Shown here piece after piece: positions 23,207-34,220 of a DNA stretch of 64,000 nucleotides. Both the position numbers and the translations under genes were made by a program. The notes below the pieces were generated by a model. That model saw only the letters and a list, made by a program, of their open reading frames with translations, searched no databases and was not told the DNA's origin. Source of the DNA: Hemerocallis citrina (lineage: Eukaryota > Streptophyta > Magnoliopsida > Asparagales > Asphodelaceae); assembly GCA_017893485.1 (NCBI GenBank), contig JACEHZ010000594.1:1077501-1141500 (forward strand), given 5' to 3'. Every line of letters begins with the position of its first letter. Within the stretch, counting starts at the first letter, position 1.

Positions 23207-23509
23207 GCTATATTTTGGTTTTTGCCAAATCGTCTGCTATATTTGGCAATGTACTGTTCATCGTATACCCAAATTTTGGGTATTTGGACGACGACTGCAG
23301 CTCTTTTTTTCCAATTTTTTCCAAATTTTGGATATTTAGCCCACGACTACAGATGCTCTTCCTTAAGTAAAACACAAATAATATTACTGCAAAATATAAA
23401 GGAGACAAACACTTGAACTTATGTTTTCAGGTAACTCAAGGTTCAAAATATTCTACATAGGATTATAGCATGTATTCTATTGCAACTTAAATAAATCAGA
23501 AAATCAATA

Positions 23510-23666
23510 TCTATATAATAAAATACAAAGAAAGCTATCAAGTGGCTCTCCTTCAATCTTCTCAAAAATCAAAGGCTCAGTTCTAACCTCACAAAACATA
23601 TTTTTTCCCCCAAAACTCAAATTCAAATCTCCCACCCAAAACAACTCCTATATTTATTTAATCATT

Positions 23667-23697
<31 letters not shown>

Positions 23698-23980
23698 CTC
23701 CCTCTTCTATTCAAAAAATTAAGAAAATAAAAAATTTTAAATTTTTTAAAAAATAAAAAATTTAAAAACTAAAAATTAAAATTTTAAGAACTTTAAAAAA
23801 AAAATTCAAAAAAATCAAAAAATCATATAATATGTTTTTTGCGGGACCCCCAAAAGTTTCTCATATAATATATTTGCTACTTCAATTAATTTGCTGGACC
23901 TCCAAAACTATTTTATATAATCAAATAAGATGCACCGTTTCGAAGACGTGCCGTAGGTACGTGTCAACGGACAAACCTAG
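23510..23980 (+). mobile_element. non-autonomous Helitron H1
   Basis: Starts A|TCTATATAATAAAATAC and ends CTAG|T, with an imperfect GC-rich hairpin (GACGTGCCGTAGGTACGTGTC region, 23945-23964) before the end. 471 bp, no ORF. Both ends match the Helitron at 26851-27440. CT-microsatellite and A/T-rich runs fill the middle. Confidence 0.75.
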
Positions 23981-24412
23981 TTCATATACAAATAAACTAG
24001 ATGCTAAGATAAAAAATAATATAATATAATTTGACTAAAACTTCTGAAGTTCCCTAATGGAAACTAAAACAAAAACAAAAATCAATAGTGATCTACAGGG
24101 CAATTTTTAATGCAAGTACATTTATATTTTTAAAATAAAATTTTTATTACATTGTAAAAAAAAAAGTTTTAACACTTTTCTAAAAATCACAAATGCTTTA
24201 AGATTTGCATAATTGAGAACAAGATTGCAAAAAATGCAAATGGGAAATATAGGATAGAGTGCCATTTCTATTTAATTCTGCTTTTTTAATATTTAGTGCC
24301 CTTTTTGTTAACATTTAATTCCCCCTTTTTAATGTTTAACGACCATTTTCTGAAAAAGATCAGTGACAGTTTCCGTTTAATCCCCCATCTAAAACAGAAC
24401 TTGTTACCATAA
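23981..24412. other. AT-rich stretch, no gene seen
   Basis: No ORF or TE terminus identified between Helitron H1 and the Harbinger MITE. Confidence 0.4.
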
Positions 24413-25122
24413 GAGCATCCACTATGGTTGGCTATTTACCTAAAAAATGGAAATTTTGGCAATTTTTATCCCACTACGGTCTGCTATAAACCTAGTTTAT
24501 AGCAGACCAGTGAACAGTAGTCGGTCATATATAGCACGGCAGAATAGTATTTGGAAATTATAGAAGACGGTAAACGATCTTCCGTCTACCAAAAAGTTTG
24601 ATTTCTTTGGAATTAAAAAATCGAATAGACGGTAGAAGATCTTCCGTCTATACAATTTGACCGGTCAAAATTGTATAGACGGAAGAAGATCTTTCGTCTT
24701 TATATTTATTTAATTATTTTTAAAAAAAATTGAAAGAGACGGAGGATTAACTTCCGTCCCTTTCATTTTTTTTTTCCTTTTTTTATTTTTCGTCCTATTC
24801 TTTTTTGTCCTTTTCCTAAAAGACCAAAAAAAAAAAAAAAAAAAATTCAAAAAATGCCAAACGGAGGAGGAACATCCGGCTGGCCTTCTTTAAAACATTT
24901 TGGAAAAATATTAAATAAAACAGACGGAAGATCTTCTTCCGGCTGGTTTTTTTTTAAAGCAAAAAATTAAAATGGAGATCAGACGGAGGATCATCTTCCG
25001 TCTATATATTTTAATATTTTTTTTTTACAAATTATAGCTTTCACCGTAGTGGCTGAACAGCATCTATGCTAAAAGCAAATTTGCATATACTCGAAATATA
25101 GATCGAACCATAGTGGATGCTC
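24413..25122. mobile_element. PIF/Harbinger MITE filled with palindromes
   Basis: 710 bp. Ends are GAGCATCCACTATGGTTGG at the left and ACCATAGTGGATGCTC at the right, with TAA as 3-bp TSD on both sides (24410-24412 and 25123-25125). Inside are at least seven palindromes of the GACGG(N)AGATCTTCCGTC type, for example 24624-24650. No ORF. The end motif is close to, but not the same as, that of the 6.4-kb Harbinger element. Confidence 0.85.
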
Positions 25123-25125
25123 TAA

Positions 25126-25395
25126 TGACCCATTTTTTGAAAGTATTTACCAAATTGACCCACTTTCGAAAGTATTTATCAAAACGATCCATTCTGTTTT
25201 CGAAAAACCAAGTTTAGTTAAAACTGAAAAACCGAGTGTTACTCTTCAAAAAATCTAAGACTAACACTCCGAGTGAGTTTTAACTAAACTCGATTTTTCG
25301 AAAACCGAGTGAGACAGTTTCGGAATTTAAAAAAAAAGGATAGTTTGGAAAAAACTTTCAAAAGTGAGAGAGTTTGGGAAAAAAATTCCCGAGCC
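25126..25395. repeat. palindrome-bearing inverted-repeat element X2
   Basis: Left arm near TTTTTTGAAAGTATTTACC, right arm near AACTTTCAAAAGTGAGAGAG. The centre holds CTCGATTTTTCGAAAACCGAG-like palindromes also present in X1 (14601-15112), in inverted order. It adjoins the TAA of the MITE. Non-coding. Confidence 0.55.
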
Positions 25396-25404
25396 GATCC
25401 AACC

Positions 25405-26113
25405 CGAATTTTTCCCCAAAATTACCCACTTTTTGAAAGTATTTATCAAATTGATCCACTTTCTAGAGTGTCTATTAAACTGACTTACTCACTATCTTAG
25501 ATAGCGAGTTTGGTGGAAAGACCATCGCTGTTTGAGATAGCAAGTGTAGTTAGTTCCATGGTTTTCTCCAACAGCTGAGGAAATCTCGCAAAAATACAAA
25601 AAATCTAAAGATAGACTCGCTATCTGAGATAGCGAGTTCATTTGAACTAGACTCGCCATCTCAGATAGCGAGTTTAGTTGTATTTATTTCTTCAAAAAAA
25701 AATTGAACATGCAATTTCTACCTGAAATGTATATAACTACACTCACTATCTGAGATAGCGAGTTCATTTGAACTAAACTCGTAGTTGTATTTATTTTTTT
25801 AGAAAAAATTTGAACATGTATTTTCTATCTGAAATGTATATAACTACACTCGCTATCTGAGATAGCAAGTTCATTTGAACTAGACTCGCTATCTAAGATA
25901 GCGAGTGTAGTTGTACTCATTTGAAAGAAAAAAAAAATTGAACATGTAATTTCTACTTAAAATGTATAGATCTACACTTGTTATTTGAGATAGCGATTTC
26001 ATTTGAACCGCTATCTCAAATAGCAAGTAGGTCAGTTTAGTAAATACTTTTGACACTAGGTCTGTTTGGCAATTACTTTCAAAAAGTGTGTCATTTGGGA
26101 AAAAAATCTCCGA
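25405..26113. repeat. palindrome-bearing inverted-repeat element X3
   Basis: Arms of about 80 bp are inverted repeats: TTTTTCCCCAAAATTACCCA at the left, and TTTCAAAAAGTGTGTCATTT then GGGAAAAAAATC at the right. Between them are about eight 21-22 bp palindromes (arms CTCGCTATCT and AGATAGCGAG) starting near 25486, 25616, 25652, 25741, 25849, 25884, 25976 and 26010, on a roughly 108-bp repeat. No coding capacity. Ends are estimated. Confidence 0.6.
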
Positions 26114-26184
26114 ACGTGTAGATAATTTTAGCATTTAAAACTTGTCCAGATCTAAATAGGTGAATTTAAAAATACCTATTAAAA

Positions 26185-26737
26185 GAATCTGCAGTCATTT
26201 GCTATTTATCCATTTTATATATATTTTAGCAAATGAATTGATACAGTTGTATACTATTTATGCATATTTTGATGATTTCGCTACAGTATATTGCTATATA
26301 TAAGAGCGGATATTCTTTATATAAGAGCTAGCATATATGAGAATATGCATATTATACAAGACGGGTCTTCAAGATCTGTTTCAATTAAAAAATTAATTGG
26401 TCGGACTGAACTCGAAAGTCCGTCCCACGCTTTTTTTATGAATTGGCGGGAAAAAAAATTGCCCAAAAATTGCTAAAACCCCTTGGACGGATCATGAAGA
26501 TCCGTCCATGAAGGGGTCCACTACATATTTATTTTTTTTGGCACTAAAAAATTGTTTTTAATTATTAAAAAATTCGCAAAAATTATTTAAAAATCGTGGA
26601 ATGGATCTCGAATCTCCGTCCGATCAATAAATTTTTTGTTTGCTATATTATAGCATTTTACCACTGCAGCAAACTCGCTTTGTTATATGTATAATATGCA
26701 TTTGCTATTTTTTAGCAAAACATGACTGCATATGCTC
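26185..26737. mobile_element. Harbinger-like MITE with palindromic interior
   Basis: Inverted ends GAATCTGCAGTCATTTGC at the left and ATGACTGCATATGCTC at the right. TAA follows the right end; the left TSD is blurred by an A run. The interior has GGACGGATC...GATCCGTCC and related palindromes near 26486-26508 and 26595-26622. Same design as the MITE at 24413-25122 with a different terminal sequence. Confidence 0.65.
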
Positions 26738-26850
26738 TAAAAAACGGGATCGAATTTGAATTTTACAGAAAATCCACCCATTTAAAACTCAAACAAAACC
26801 CACCTCACACCCGACCGAATGTAATTTTGTATATATAATTTACATGTATA

Positions 26851-27271
26851 CTAGATTTTCCCGTAGGCACACGTGCCTACGGCACGTCTTCAAAACGATA
26901 CAGCATATATGAAAATCCTTGTAAACAGTAAAGCAACAATTGTGTAGCCCAAGTTTGAATAGTATGACAATATTTAGTTGTAAGTAAATGTTCATATTTC
27001 CATTAGTATATGTTGAAAAATAATAATAGATAGGGGTATAAAATCCAACTTCTTAGAACTTTGAGTGTGGAAAATGATGAAATTTAACTGTCGATGAGAT
27101 ATTCGCTATTTTCAATGTAACATGAGCAATAAAAAAAACATAAAAATTTTAAAAATTACAAACCTGAAATCAAAAAATCTAAAATTCTGAATAAATAGAA
27201 AGAGAATGAGAAAGAGAATGAGAAAGAGAGAAATTTTAAAAAGGTGAAAGAAAGAGAGAAAGAGTAATAAA

Positions 27272-27307
<36 letters not shown>

Positions 27308-27440
27308 TGGGGAGGGGGGACCTTTTAGCGGCGAAATATGTTTTGGGATGGTGAATCTGAATCTTAGATTTTGTTTCAATTGAAGGGAAACCACCTAATA
27401 GCTTTTTTTTTTCAAATTGTCTTATGTTTTATTATATAGA
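26851..27440 (-). mobile_element. non-autonomous Helitron H2
   Basis: Minus-strand Helitron of 590 bp. Its 5' end is A|TCTATATAATAAAACATAAG at 27440 and its 3' end CTAG|T at 26851. A perfect terminal hairpin (arms CCGTAGGCAC and GTGCCTACGG) lies at 26861-26882. Both ends match Helitron H1. A run of about 33 T residues lies at 27274-27306. No ORF. Confidence 0.8.
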
Positions 27441-27808
27441 TTAGATGTAATTTTCAACCATTTCCGATAATTTATACTACATACACGTAAGTAACTAATT
27501 TTTAACTGTTGATCTAATTCAATAGAAGATTAAAATTATAATTTTTGTTCATATTACTCTCAATCATTAATTTTAAATGGTTAAAAATGAGTAAAAATAT
27601 AATTATCAAGACAAAAATATAGGGTATCTCCAACATAACCAATCTGATTCGTAGAATCCGAATCAACTCAGAACCGATGGATCCAGGATTGAGTATAAGA
27701 AAATAAAATCTGACAAATTTAGATGAATTTTGGGTTTGAAAAAATAAAGCGGGTTAAGTTTAAAATTTGTTCCAAACTCATCCAAACCCGACCCGTGCAC
27801 ATCCCTAG
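27441..27808. other. AT-rich stretch with possible split MITE
   Basis: No gene. CCAAACCCGACCCGTGCAC near 27785 and the C-rich stretch at 26770-26820 across Helitron H2 suggest an older GTGCACGGGTCGGG-type repeat into which H2 inserted. Not delimited. Confidence 0.3.
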
Positions 27809-28323
27809 TGATGTGGAATAGATGGCATGGCGCAATCAGGGCCCTCAGATATCCTCAGATCCCATTTTCCTATGATCATCAGGGCTAACAAACTCTACGG
27901 GCCCCACCCGACTTAGGCCCATGGGCAAACGGGTCCACCCCGGCCCGTTAGAACCTCAGACCCGTTTCTCCTGACCTATAAATACCAGATCCCCTAATTA
28001 ATTTTGAAGGTAATAAACTTTTTTCCACCTGAACCCTAGCTATTGTTGCTTTCTCAGTGACTGACTAGATCGTCGGAGGGCCTATCGCCGGGACTTCTTC
28101 CGGTATTTCTAGGCAGTGTGCAGGTACAAAAGACCGAGCCGAGGCTCAAAGATTCAAGCCGAGCTACTAGATCCGAACTGAGCACCCGGACTCTACCTCT
28201 TTCCTGCTTCCCGAACCGGTTCTACATTCCAGGATCGGATCAACGCCAGTATCACATTTTTCGCTACACAAATTACAAAAACTCACACATGTTGTCCCCA
28301 CACCCTAAAAACAAACAGCGTTA
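27809..28323 (+). mobile_element. solo LTR of a Tat-lineage Gypsy element
   Basis: Matches the 5' LTR at 35628-36145 along its whole length: CCTATAAATACC TATA region, GAACCCTAGCTA, CTCAGTGACTGACTAGATCG, ending CAGCGTTA against CAGCATCA. Perfect 5-bp TSD CCTAG at 27804-27808 and 28324-28328. 515 bp with no internal sequence: a solo LTR left by recombination. Confidence 0.9.
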
Positions 28324-28328
28324 CCTAG

Positions 28329-28820
28329 TGTTTTCACAAAGGCCCAACAGGAGATGATATTCTAGGAAGAGCTGTGATTGGATACCATAATTCTAGATCA
28401 GTGGCTACAACTAAGAGTAACTACACAGTCCGGTTCAGACCACCTGACATCTGTCGCCCCTTGTTGTTATGTTAGAAAAAATGTGACATATTCTAAGCTT
28501 ACCAATTGTCACTTTGTCTTCTCCTACACGGCCAAAATGCACGATGACAGGGTTGATATAGACACGTACCATTTCTTTACTTGTTCGGTCAGAATTCATC
28601 ACATTTAGTTGTCTTATGCTTTCTCGATGATTGTTTCTACACAAGGAATCTATTATATTGACAGAACATCTTGGGCACACACTCAAACAATTTGTCTTCG
28701 GGTACCGAACTTATAAACAATGATGATGCCCCCAAAGAATACAAAAATAACTAGACATAGCCGAACTTTTAAATAATGATGATGCCCCCAAAGAATACAA
28801 AAATAACTAGACGAAGATAT
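28329..28820. other. spacer with a 55-bp direct repeat
   Basis: No gene recognised. A phrase containing ATGATGATGCCCCCAAAG and AAAAATAACTAGAC occurs twice in tandem (about 28704-28758 and 28759-28812). Confidence 0.5.
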
Positions 28821-29495
28821 TGTTAAAATTATGGTCTCAAATACACGTAGGTACGGAGTACTTGAAGTTTAAGAGAAGATAGGAAAACGAAAACAACTAG
28901 AGAAAACAACAACAGGTAAAAAAAAAATGCAGCTAGAGGGATTGCGTCGACCGACCTAGGCTGAAAGGAGTTCTTCAAGTGTACAAGGTTCAACAGAGAG
29001 TGGGACAGCCGACTGTGCAGTCGACCGGTCATGCTTCAGGTGTGGACCTAACACGTTGCAGTCGACCGACCCAAAAATTGGTCGATCGACTTCGGTGTTG
29101 TATGTTATTTGGGTTTTCGAATTTTGGGTCCAATAAGCTGTATTTATATTTATTTTTTAGGGTTTGCTTGGGGGCTATAAATATAACAGTAGATGTGAAC
29201 TCTAGTGTGTGCAACTCGTATCCAGGGTAAGCCGTTATCATTGTTCATCTTCAAGAGGGAATTGTGTCGAGCATTTCAAATATGAGAGAGAGAGATTGAG
29301 AGTTGTAATCTCTTTGCAATCTTTGTATTTCTTGGGGAATAAGAAGTATTGATTATCTCTGCATATTATTGTGTTCTTTTGAGATCTTGCGATTATTGTG
29401 GTAACTTGTTCTTGTTTTATCTAGTTCTTGAGAAGTTTCTATTGCTTGTGGTATGCGAATTCCACTATTAGTACTACGAGTTGTGGAAGATTCTA
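28821..29495 (+). repeat. Copia 5' LTR
   Basis: Begins TGTTAAAATTATGG. It has a TATA region (GGCTATAAATATAAC near 29173) and a GA-rich leader. GTCGAC-like palindromes at 28948-29092 form two close pairs. The 3' edge is set by comparison with the 3' LTR and is somewhat diverged. Confidence 0.8.
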
Positions 29496-29525
29496 TAATA
29501 AGGGATTTCAGAGCAATGGTTCGGG

Positions 29526-32500
29526 ATGGCCGATAGCAAGTCGTAGATCGAGAGGATCGATGGGAGTGACTTTGCGATGTGGAAGATTCAGATGATAGCG
29601 TATCTTCGTCAGAAAGATCTAGATGGTTCGTTAAGCCGGAAGGTGGAGGCAATGATGCGAAGGTCTTGGCGGAGTGAAATTGTTTGGATCAGAAGGCGCT
29701 AGGGAAAATTCAGTTGGAACTGAGTAGGAAGGCGTGATTTCATATTTCGAATGTAAAGACCACAAAGAAGGCTATGGAGATTTCCACGGATATGCATGAG
29801 AACCGTCGACATCTAATCAAATTCTTCACTTGAGAAAATTGGTTAATATGAAGTTGAAGGAAGGGGGTTCAATAGCCGAACATGTGAACTATTGCCGTAT
29901 GGTTTATAACCAGATAGAAGCTGCAGGATTGAAGTTTTCAGAGAGAGGACGATTATTGTTACTTTTATCTATTTTCCTCGATAGTTATGGTACGGTGGAA
30001 CAGACTATTACAGGCACTATGAAAAATTCGACGATTCTACAGGATGTGGTGAGTAGCATTTTGACCGAGGATGTGAGAACGGTGAGAAACGGAGGATTTT
30101 CATTATCATCTTCTAGAGATTCCTCAATGTCAGTCGAGAAGAGACGTAGGATATCTATGATCATTCGAAGAAGAAAGGATCAGAGTAGTTTATATGAGAG
30201 AAGGTCTGATAACAGCGATGATGGACATGGACCTGAGTGTTGGTATTGTCACATGATGCGCAATTGTAAGGCCTATATGAAGAGGAAGCAGGAGAAACCG
30301 AAGGAAGAAAAACTAAAGAAAGCCAATGTGGTGTCTAAAATTGAAGAGTTATGCCTATTAACTAGGGAAGAGTTGGGCACGCGAGATTGGTGTATTTATT
30401 CGGAAGTTTCTTACTGCACTCCGAGGAGAGAGATGTTTGATGACTATAAGGAGGATTCTTTTTTAGATGTGATCGCGGGAAACGGTTCGAGGTGTCCTGT
30501 ACGAGGGGTTGTTACTGTTCATGTGAAAGCCAATAATGATCAGAGTATTATCCTGCGAGAGATAAGGCATGTTCCAAACTTGAAGAAAAATATTATCTCG
30601 ATTGGAAGGCTAGACAAAGAGGTGTTGTTTACTACAGTTGGTAGTCGGGAGTGGCATATAGTTGCAGGTTCAAGGGTGATTGCAGAAGGGAAGCATGAGG
30701 GCACGTTGTATTTTCTTAGAAATGTGAGGGGCATTTCTCCTGTAGTTGACTCTCAGCCGGAATCGAATTGCAGGTTGTGTAGGATGCTGTCACGCCCCGC
30801 TTCTCAAAATTCAGAATACGAGTCCGTGATGAAGGCCCAGTGAATGATATTAACATCATCCATAAGTTGTACCAGTCTTAACTCAAAAATATAAAAAAAT
30901 GAATAATCACAACCACACAGGAAAATATAATCACATAAACCGAAAAAAAGTCAATAACCAAATCTGGGATACAAGAACTTACCAAATAGTTTGAGAATAT
31001 GCAATGCAGTAACAGTTCGACGAGTTTCTTTCAGTTACTCATCACTGTACTTGAATGACATAACTCAAAAGAATGAGGAAGAGAACCCGTTAGAGCAAGC
31101 TTCGAGCGACAAGTAGTAGGAAGCAGTAAAATAGGGAATAAAGGACTATATAACAAAAACAGAAATTGGAACGATATCGGAATCAATAAATGATAAACGG
31201 TAACAAAATCAAAAATTCATAATCAATAATTCAGAAATCAGGAATCAATGTTCAGTGAGTGTTAATGTTTAGTATTCAATTATGTCTATAAGTCTATTAT
31301 TCATTTTAATCCTAACTAATGCACGTACTACAGCATCCCATACTACAGGTTCGGTGCATACAAAATAGTGTTCGTTTTAGACTTTGTGGTGGGATCTACA
31401 GAGCGTGTACTCGATATCGATAACAATTAACAATCAATAATTCACAATCGATACTCCTCTTTCTATGACAATACGATATAACGATAATGCCTTACCGAGT
31501 ATATTTTCTGAGATTATCCACTACTAAGTCAACCCTTATTAACCCGGACTTATTTAATATTTTATTTTTAACAATCATTTATGAACATGCATGTGATCAA
31601 TGTGGGCAATGATATCAATACTCATGCAACAGGTACAATCGATGAGACCGGTAGCACTAGTACAATTTTAAGATGATATCAAGACTATACAATACATGAA
31701 ATATACATGGTCCAATTTATTAAATATGAAAAACACGGTTTACATGCAAAACATAACAATTTATGGATTCAGTGTACTACAATTTCTATATGTAATGATT
31801 AAAGTTACTGTGTTAGGAACCAGGTCGAAATCTCAGTACAAAATCAAGCAAATGACAAGGCAGTATATGTGAATGTTCCATAATATAATAAATTTACGGT
31901 TTAAGTTTGAAGTCAACAATAATAGCACGATGAGAAGACTATGAATCAATAACATGGTACAATATATAAACAACGGAGTTCAATTAAATATGATGTTCAA
32001 ATTGATTACTACTTGCGAGATTTCAATGAGTGTTTTCTTGAACTAGAAACAATAAAAATAGTTCAAGAGACGCTTGCCTGTTAGGAGACGATTCTAAATA
32101 TTAAAAGAATAACGGGATCAGAATCCCAACGGCGGCACGTGCGCTTACAACAGTAACTCTGCAATTACACAGCAAAAACAAAAGAGCACTCAACAGCAAC
32201 TCCTCCCATAGTAAAACGGCAACAGCCAAATAGCAAATCCCAATAGCAAAACAGCAGCACACAACACAACCAACATCCCAAGATCAACCCAAACACCAAA
32301 CACCAATCACGATCTCCTACTCCACAACAGCAAACACAATACAAACCAATCTCCTATTCCACAACAGCAAAACACCCCAACCCTGATTCACTTCACAAAC
32401 ACCAGCAGGACCCCATACACAAACACAAAACACCAATTTCGGATCCCCAGGAAAAACAGCAAACATACAACATACCCAATCCCCTCTTCTTCTTCTTCAC

Positions 32501-33914
32501 AGCGATGCATAGAGAGAAAGAGAGAGAAAGTCGGCGGGAGAGGCTCGGCAGTGGGTTCTGGGACCAAGGGAGCAACGACGACAAGGGAAGCGAGCAGTGG
32601 CGATGGTTGCGGTCGGGAGGCGACGGCGACGGGAGGCAGCCTGAGGCGGAGGGCGATTCGAAGAGAGGAGGTGGAAGACAATCAACAATGGCGGCAATGG
32701 CGGGAGGCTAGGGCTATGATCGGTGACTTGGGGGCGATGGTAGCGGTGGTCGAGAGTGACGAGGGCTCGAAGACAGGGATGACTGCAAAAATGGGGCTCG
32801 AGTGCGGTAGGCGAGGAGGATGGGTTCGAGCAGAGGCAATGGCGAGCGGTAGGCTCGAGTAGTGATGGTGCTGAGGTGGTCATAGACAGGGGCAAAGATG
32901 GCAGAGGATGCTGCAAGCGCTACAGGTAGCGCGAGGAGGACTGGGGGAACTCTGGTGTGCGACGAAGAGAGGGGAGCAACGGGTGGATGGGATGAACGGT
33001 GGTGGTCGGAGATGGCAACGGAGATGGGTTTGTTTGGCAGAGACGAAGATGGGGGTCTCTGTTGGAATCTGTTTTGGTTTTGGAGACAGGGAAGGGAGAT
33101 GCTGTTCGGGGAGAGAGAAGGTCAGGGAGTGAGAGAGAGAAAACGGAGAAAAGGGGTTTTATTAATAAAAATAATATAATAATGGGGTGAAAACCTGGGG
33201 TAGTTATGAGGTAGTGGGGGAGATACTGATGTGTAGTTGATAGTTTGAGGGACGTGATATTGAGGGGATTTGATCTGGTCAACAACCGATTAGGGGGAGA
33301 ATTGGGTTAATGGGTTTAGGGTTGACTAGGATCCAATAAGATATGAGTTTGGATTTGGGCTTCAATTAAATATAATAAATTTAATAATAATTGTTAGGCT
33401 TCTCTTGAATTCAAAATAATCAATAAAATGATAGTATGGATTAACTTGGGCTTCAAAGTAAATAAATAAAAAGAAGAGAGACAAGATTCTAGTTTAGAAT
33501 ATAAATTTGGGTTTCAATAGAAGATTCAAAAGGATTTAAATGTATCGGAAAGAATTTATATGGAAATTGAAATACAAGAATACATGGAGAAGAAAGAAAA
33601 GAAATAGAAATCCGTATAATCGGAAACAGGGGTTACAGATGCAACCGAGTTCTTTCAGTTGTGGGAATTCATTGGAGGTTACTAATTTAGTGGGAGCTGC
33701 TTTCCATGAGAGTAATCCTAGAAAGCAAGATATTACTGTGGTGAGAGTACTTTGCGATATGGAAGATGAAGCTTCAAGTTGCTCTTGTGAGGTAGAGAGC
33801 ACGGTTATCGATATGTGGGGTGATGTCGATGAGGGTAATCGAAATAGAACTGTGGGGGTTCAACAGTCTGCGGATTTTGTGGAGGTGTCGTACACGGTGA
33901 CTTCTACTGCATAA
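29526..33914 (+). pseudogene. Copia gag-protease frame, interrupted
   Basis: Starts at ATG 29526 (M-A-D-S-K-S, stop, I-E-R-I-D-G-S-D-F-A-M-W-K-I-Q-M), the normal beginning of Copia gag. After two stops a long frame runs from 29830 to 30786 and, once the solo LTR and one TSD copy are removed, continues in frame from 33643 to the stop at 33914 (about 409 codons). It contains a UBN2-like gag core, a degenerate zinc knuckle (C-W-Y-C-H...N-C) near 30237, and a block H-V-P-N-L-K-K-N-I-I-S-I-G-R-L typical of the region after the Copia protease. The protease active-site D-S-G is not recognisable. The last 90 codons (G-N-S-L-E-V-T-N-L-V-G-A-A-F...) match no Copia domain I know. Confidence 0.75.
30788..33637 (-). 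mobile_element. solo LTR (Gypsy type, family D, copy 1)
   Basis: 2,850 bp beginning TGTCACGCCCCGC on the plus strand and ending GGGGTTACA; read on the minus strand it runs TGTAACCCC...GGGGCGTGACA. Perfect TSD GATGC at 30783-30787 and 33638-33642. Homologous to 60228-63403. Orientation is minus because the end GGGGCGTGACA matches the 3' LTR end of the Gypsy element at 45400-57030 (GGGGCGTTACA). A GC-rich, low-complexity island at about 32500-33050 gives long open frames on both strands that look like chance. Confidence 0.88.
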
Positions 33915-34220
33915 GGTACATTGAGAGGCTTTTAACCATATCCAATGTCAATGGAGATTTTATGAGTTGGAGAGTCTTGTAACACAGAATCCGATATGAG
34001 AGGTTGTTTCTCCGGTATTCGTGCTCTATGCGATTGGTGGAGCACTTCCTTCATGAGGTGATGAGGTGTGGTTGGTGCACTGCACGTGGTGGAGTGGTAG
34101 AGGTGCTTTTCATAAGAGAGGGTACTTTAGTATTTTATTAGAGTGGAAGACTGACAGAGATAATGCGAGATAAGATTACAATAACTTTGAAGCATTATGT
34201 ATTTGGTCCAAGTGGAAGAT

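Larger units (their letters stand above)
16915..23358 (+). mobile_element. PIF/Harbinger DNA transposon carrying a PMD gene
   Basis: A 6,444-bp transposon. Its inverted ends are GAGCATCTGTAGTCGT at the left and ACGACTACAGATGCTC at the right (15 of 16 positions match when one is reversed). The left flank is TTA, the Harbinger target; the right flank is TTC, probably a decayed TTA. It contains a plant mobile domain gene (17708-19811, +), the DDE transposase (20088-21374, +) and the Myb/SANT-like partner (21675-22585, -). Palindromic subterminal repeats lie inside both ends. PMD cargo is not part of the standard two-gene Harbinger plan. Two of the three genes are now broken, so the copy could move only with help. 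Confidence 0.9.

Noticed and set aside
25486..26040. Regularly repeated 21-22 bp palindromes that at first look like a CRISPR array
   Set aside because: Spacers are themselves repeats, no cas genes are present, and the surroundings are plant TEs with inverted arms.
32497..33285. Long overlapping open frames on both strands (up to 139 codons)
   Set aside because: They lie in a GC-rich low-complexity part of a solo LTR, with S/P/G/R-rich translations and no conservation with the same place in copy 2 (62439-62960).
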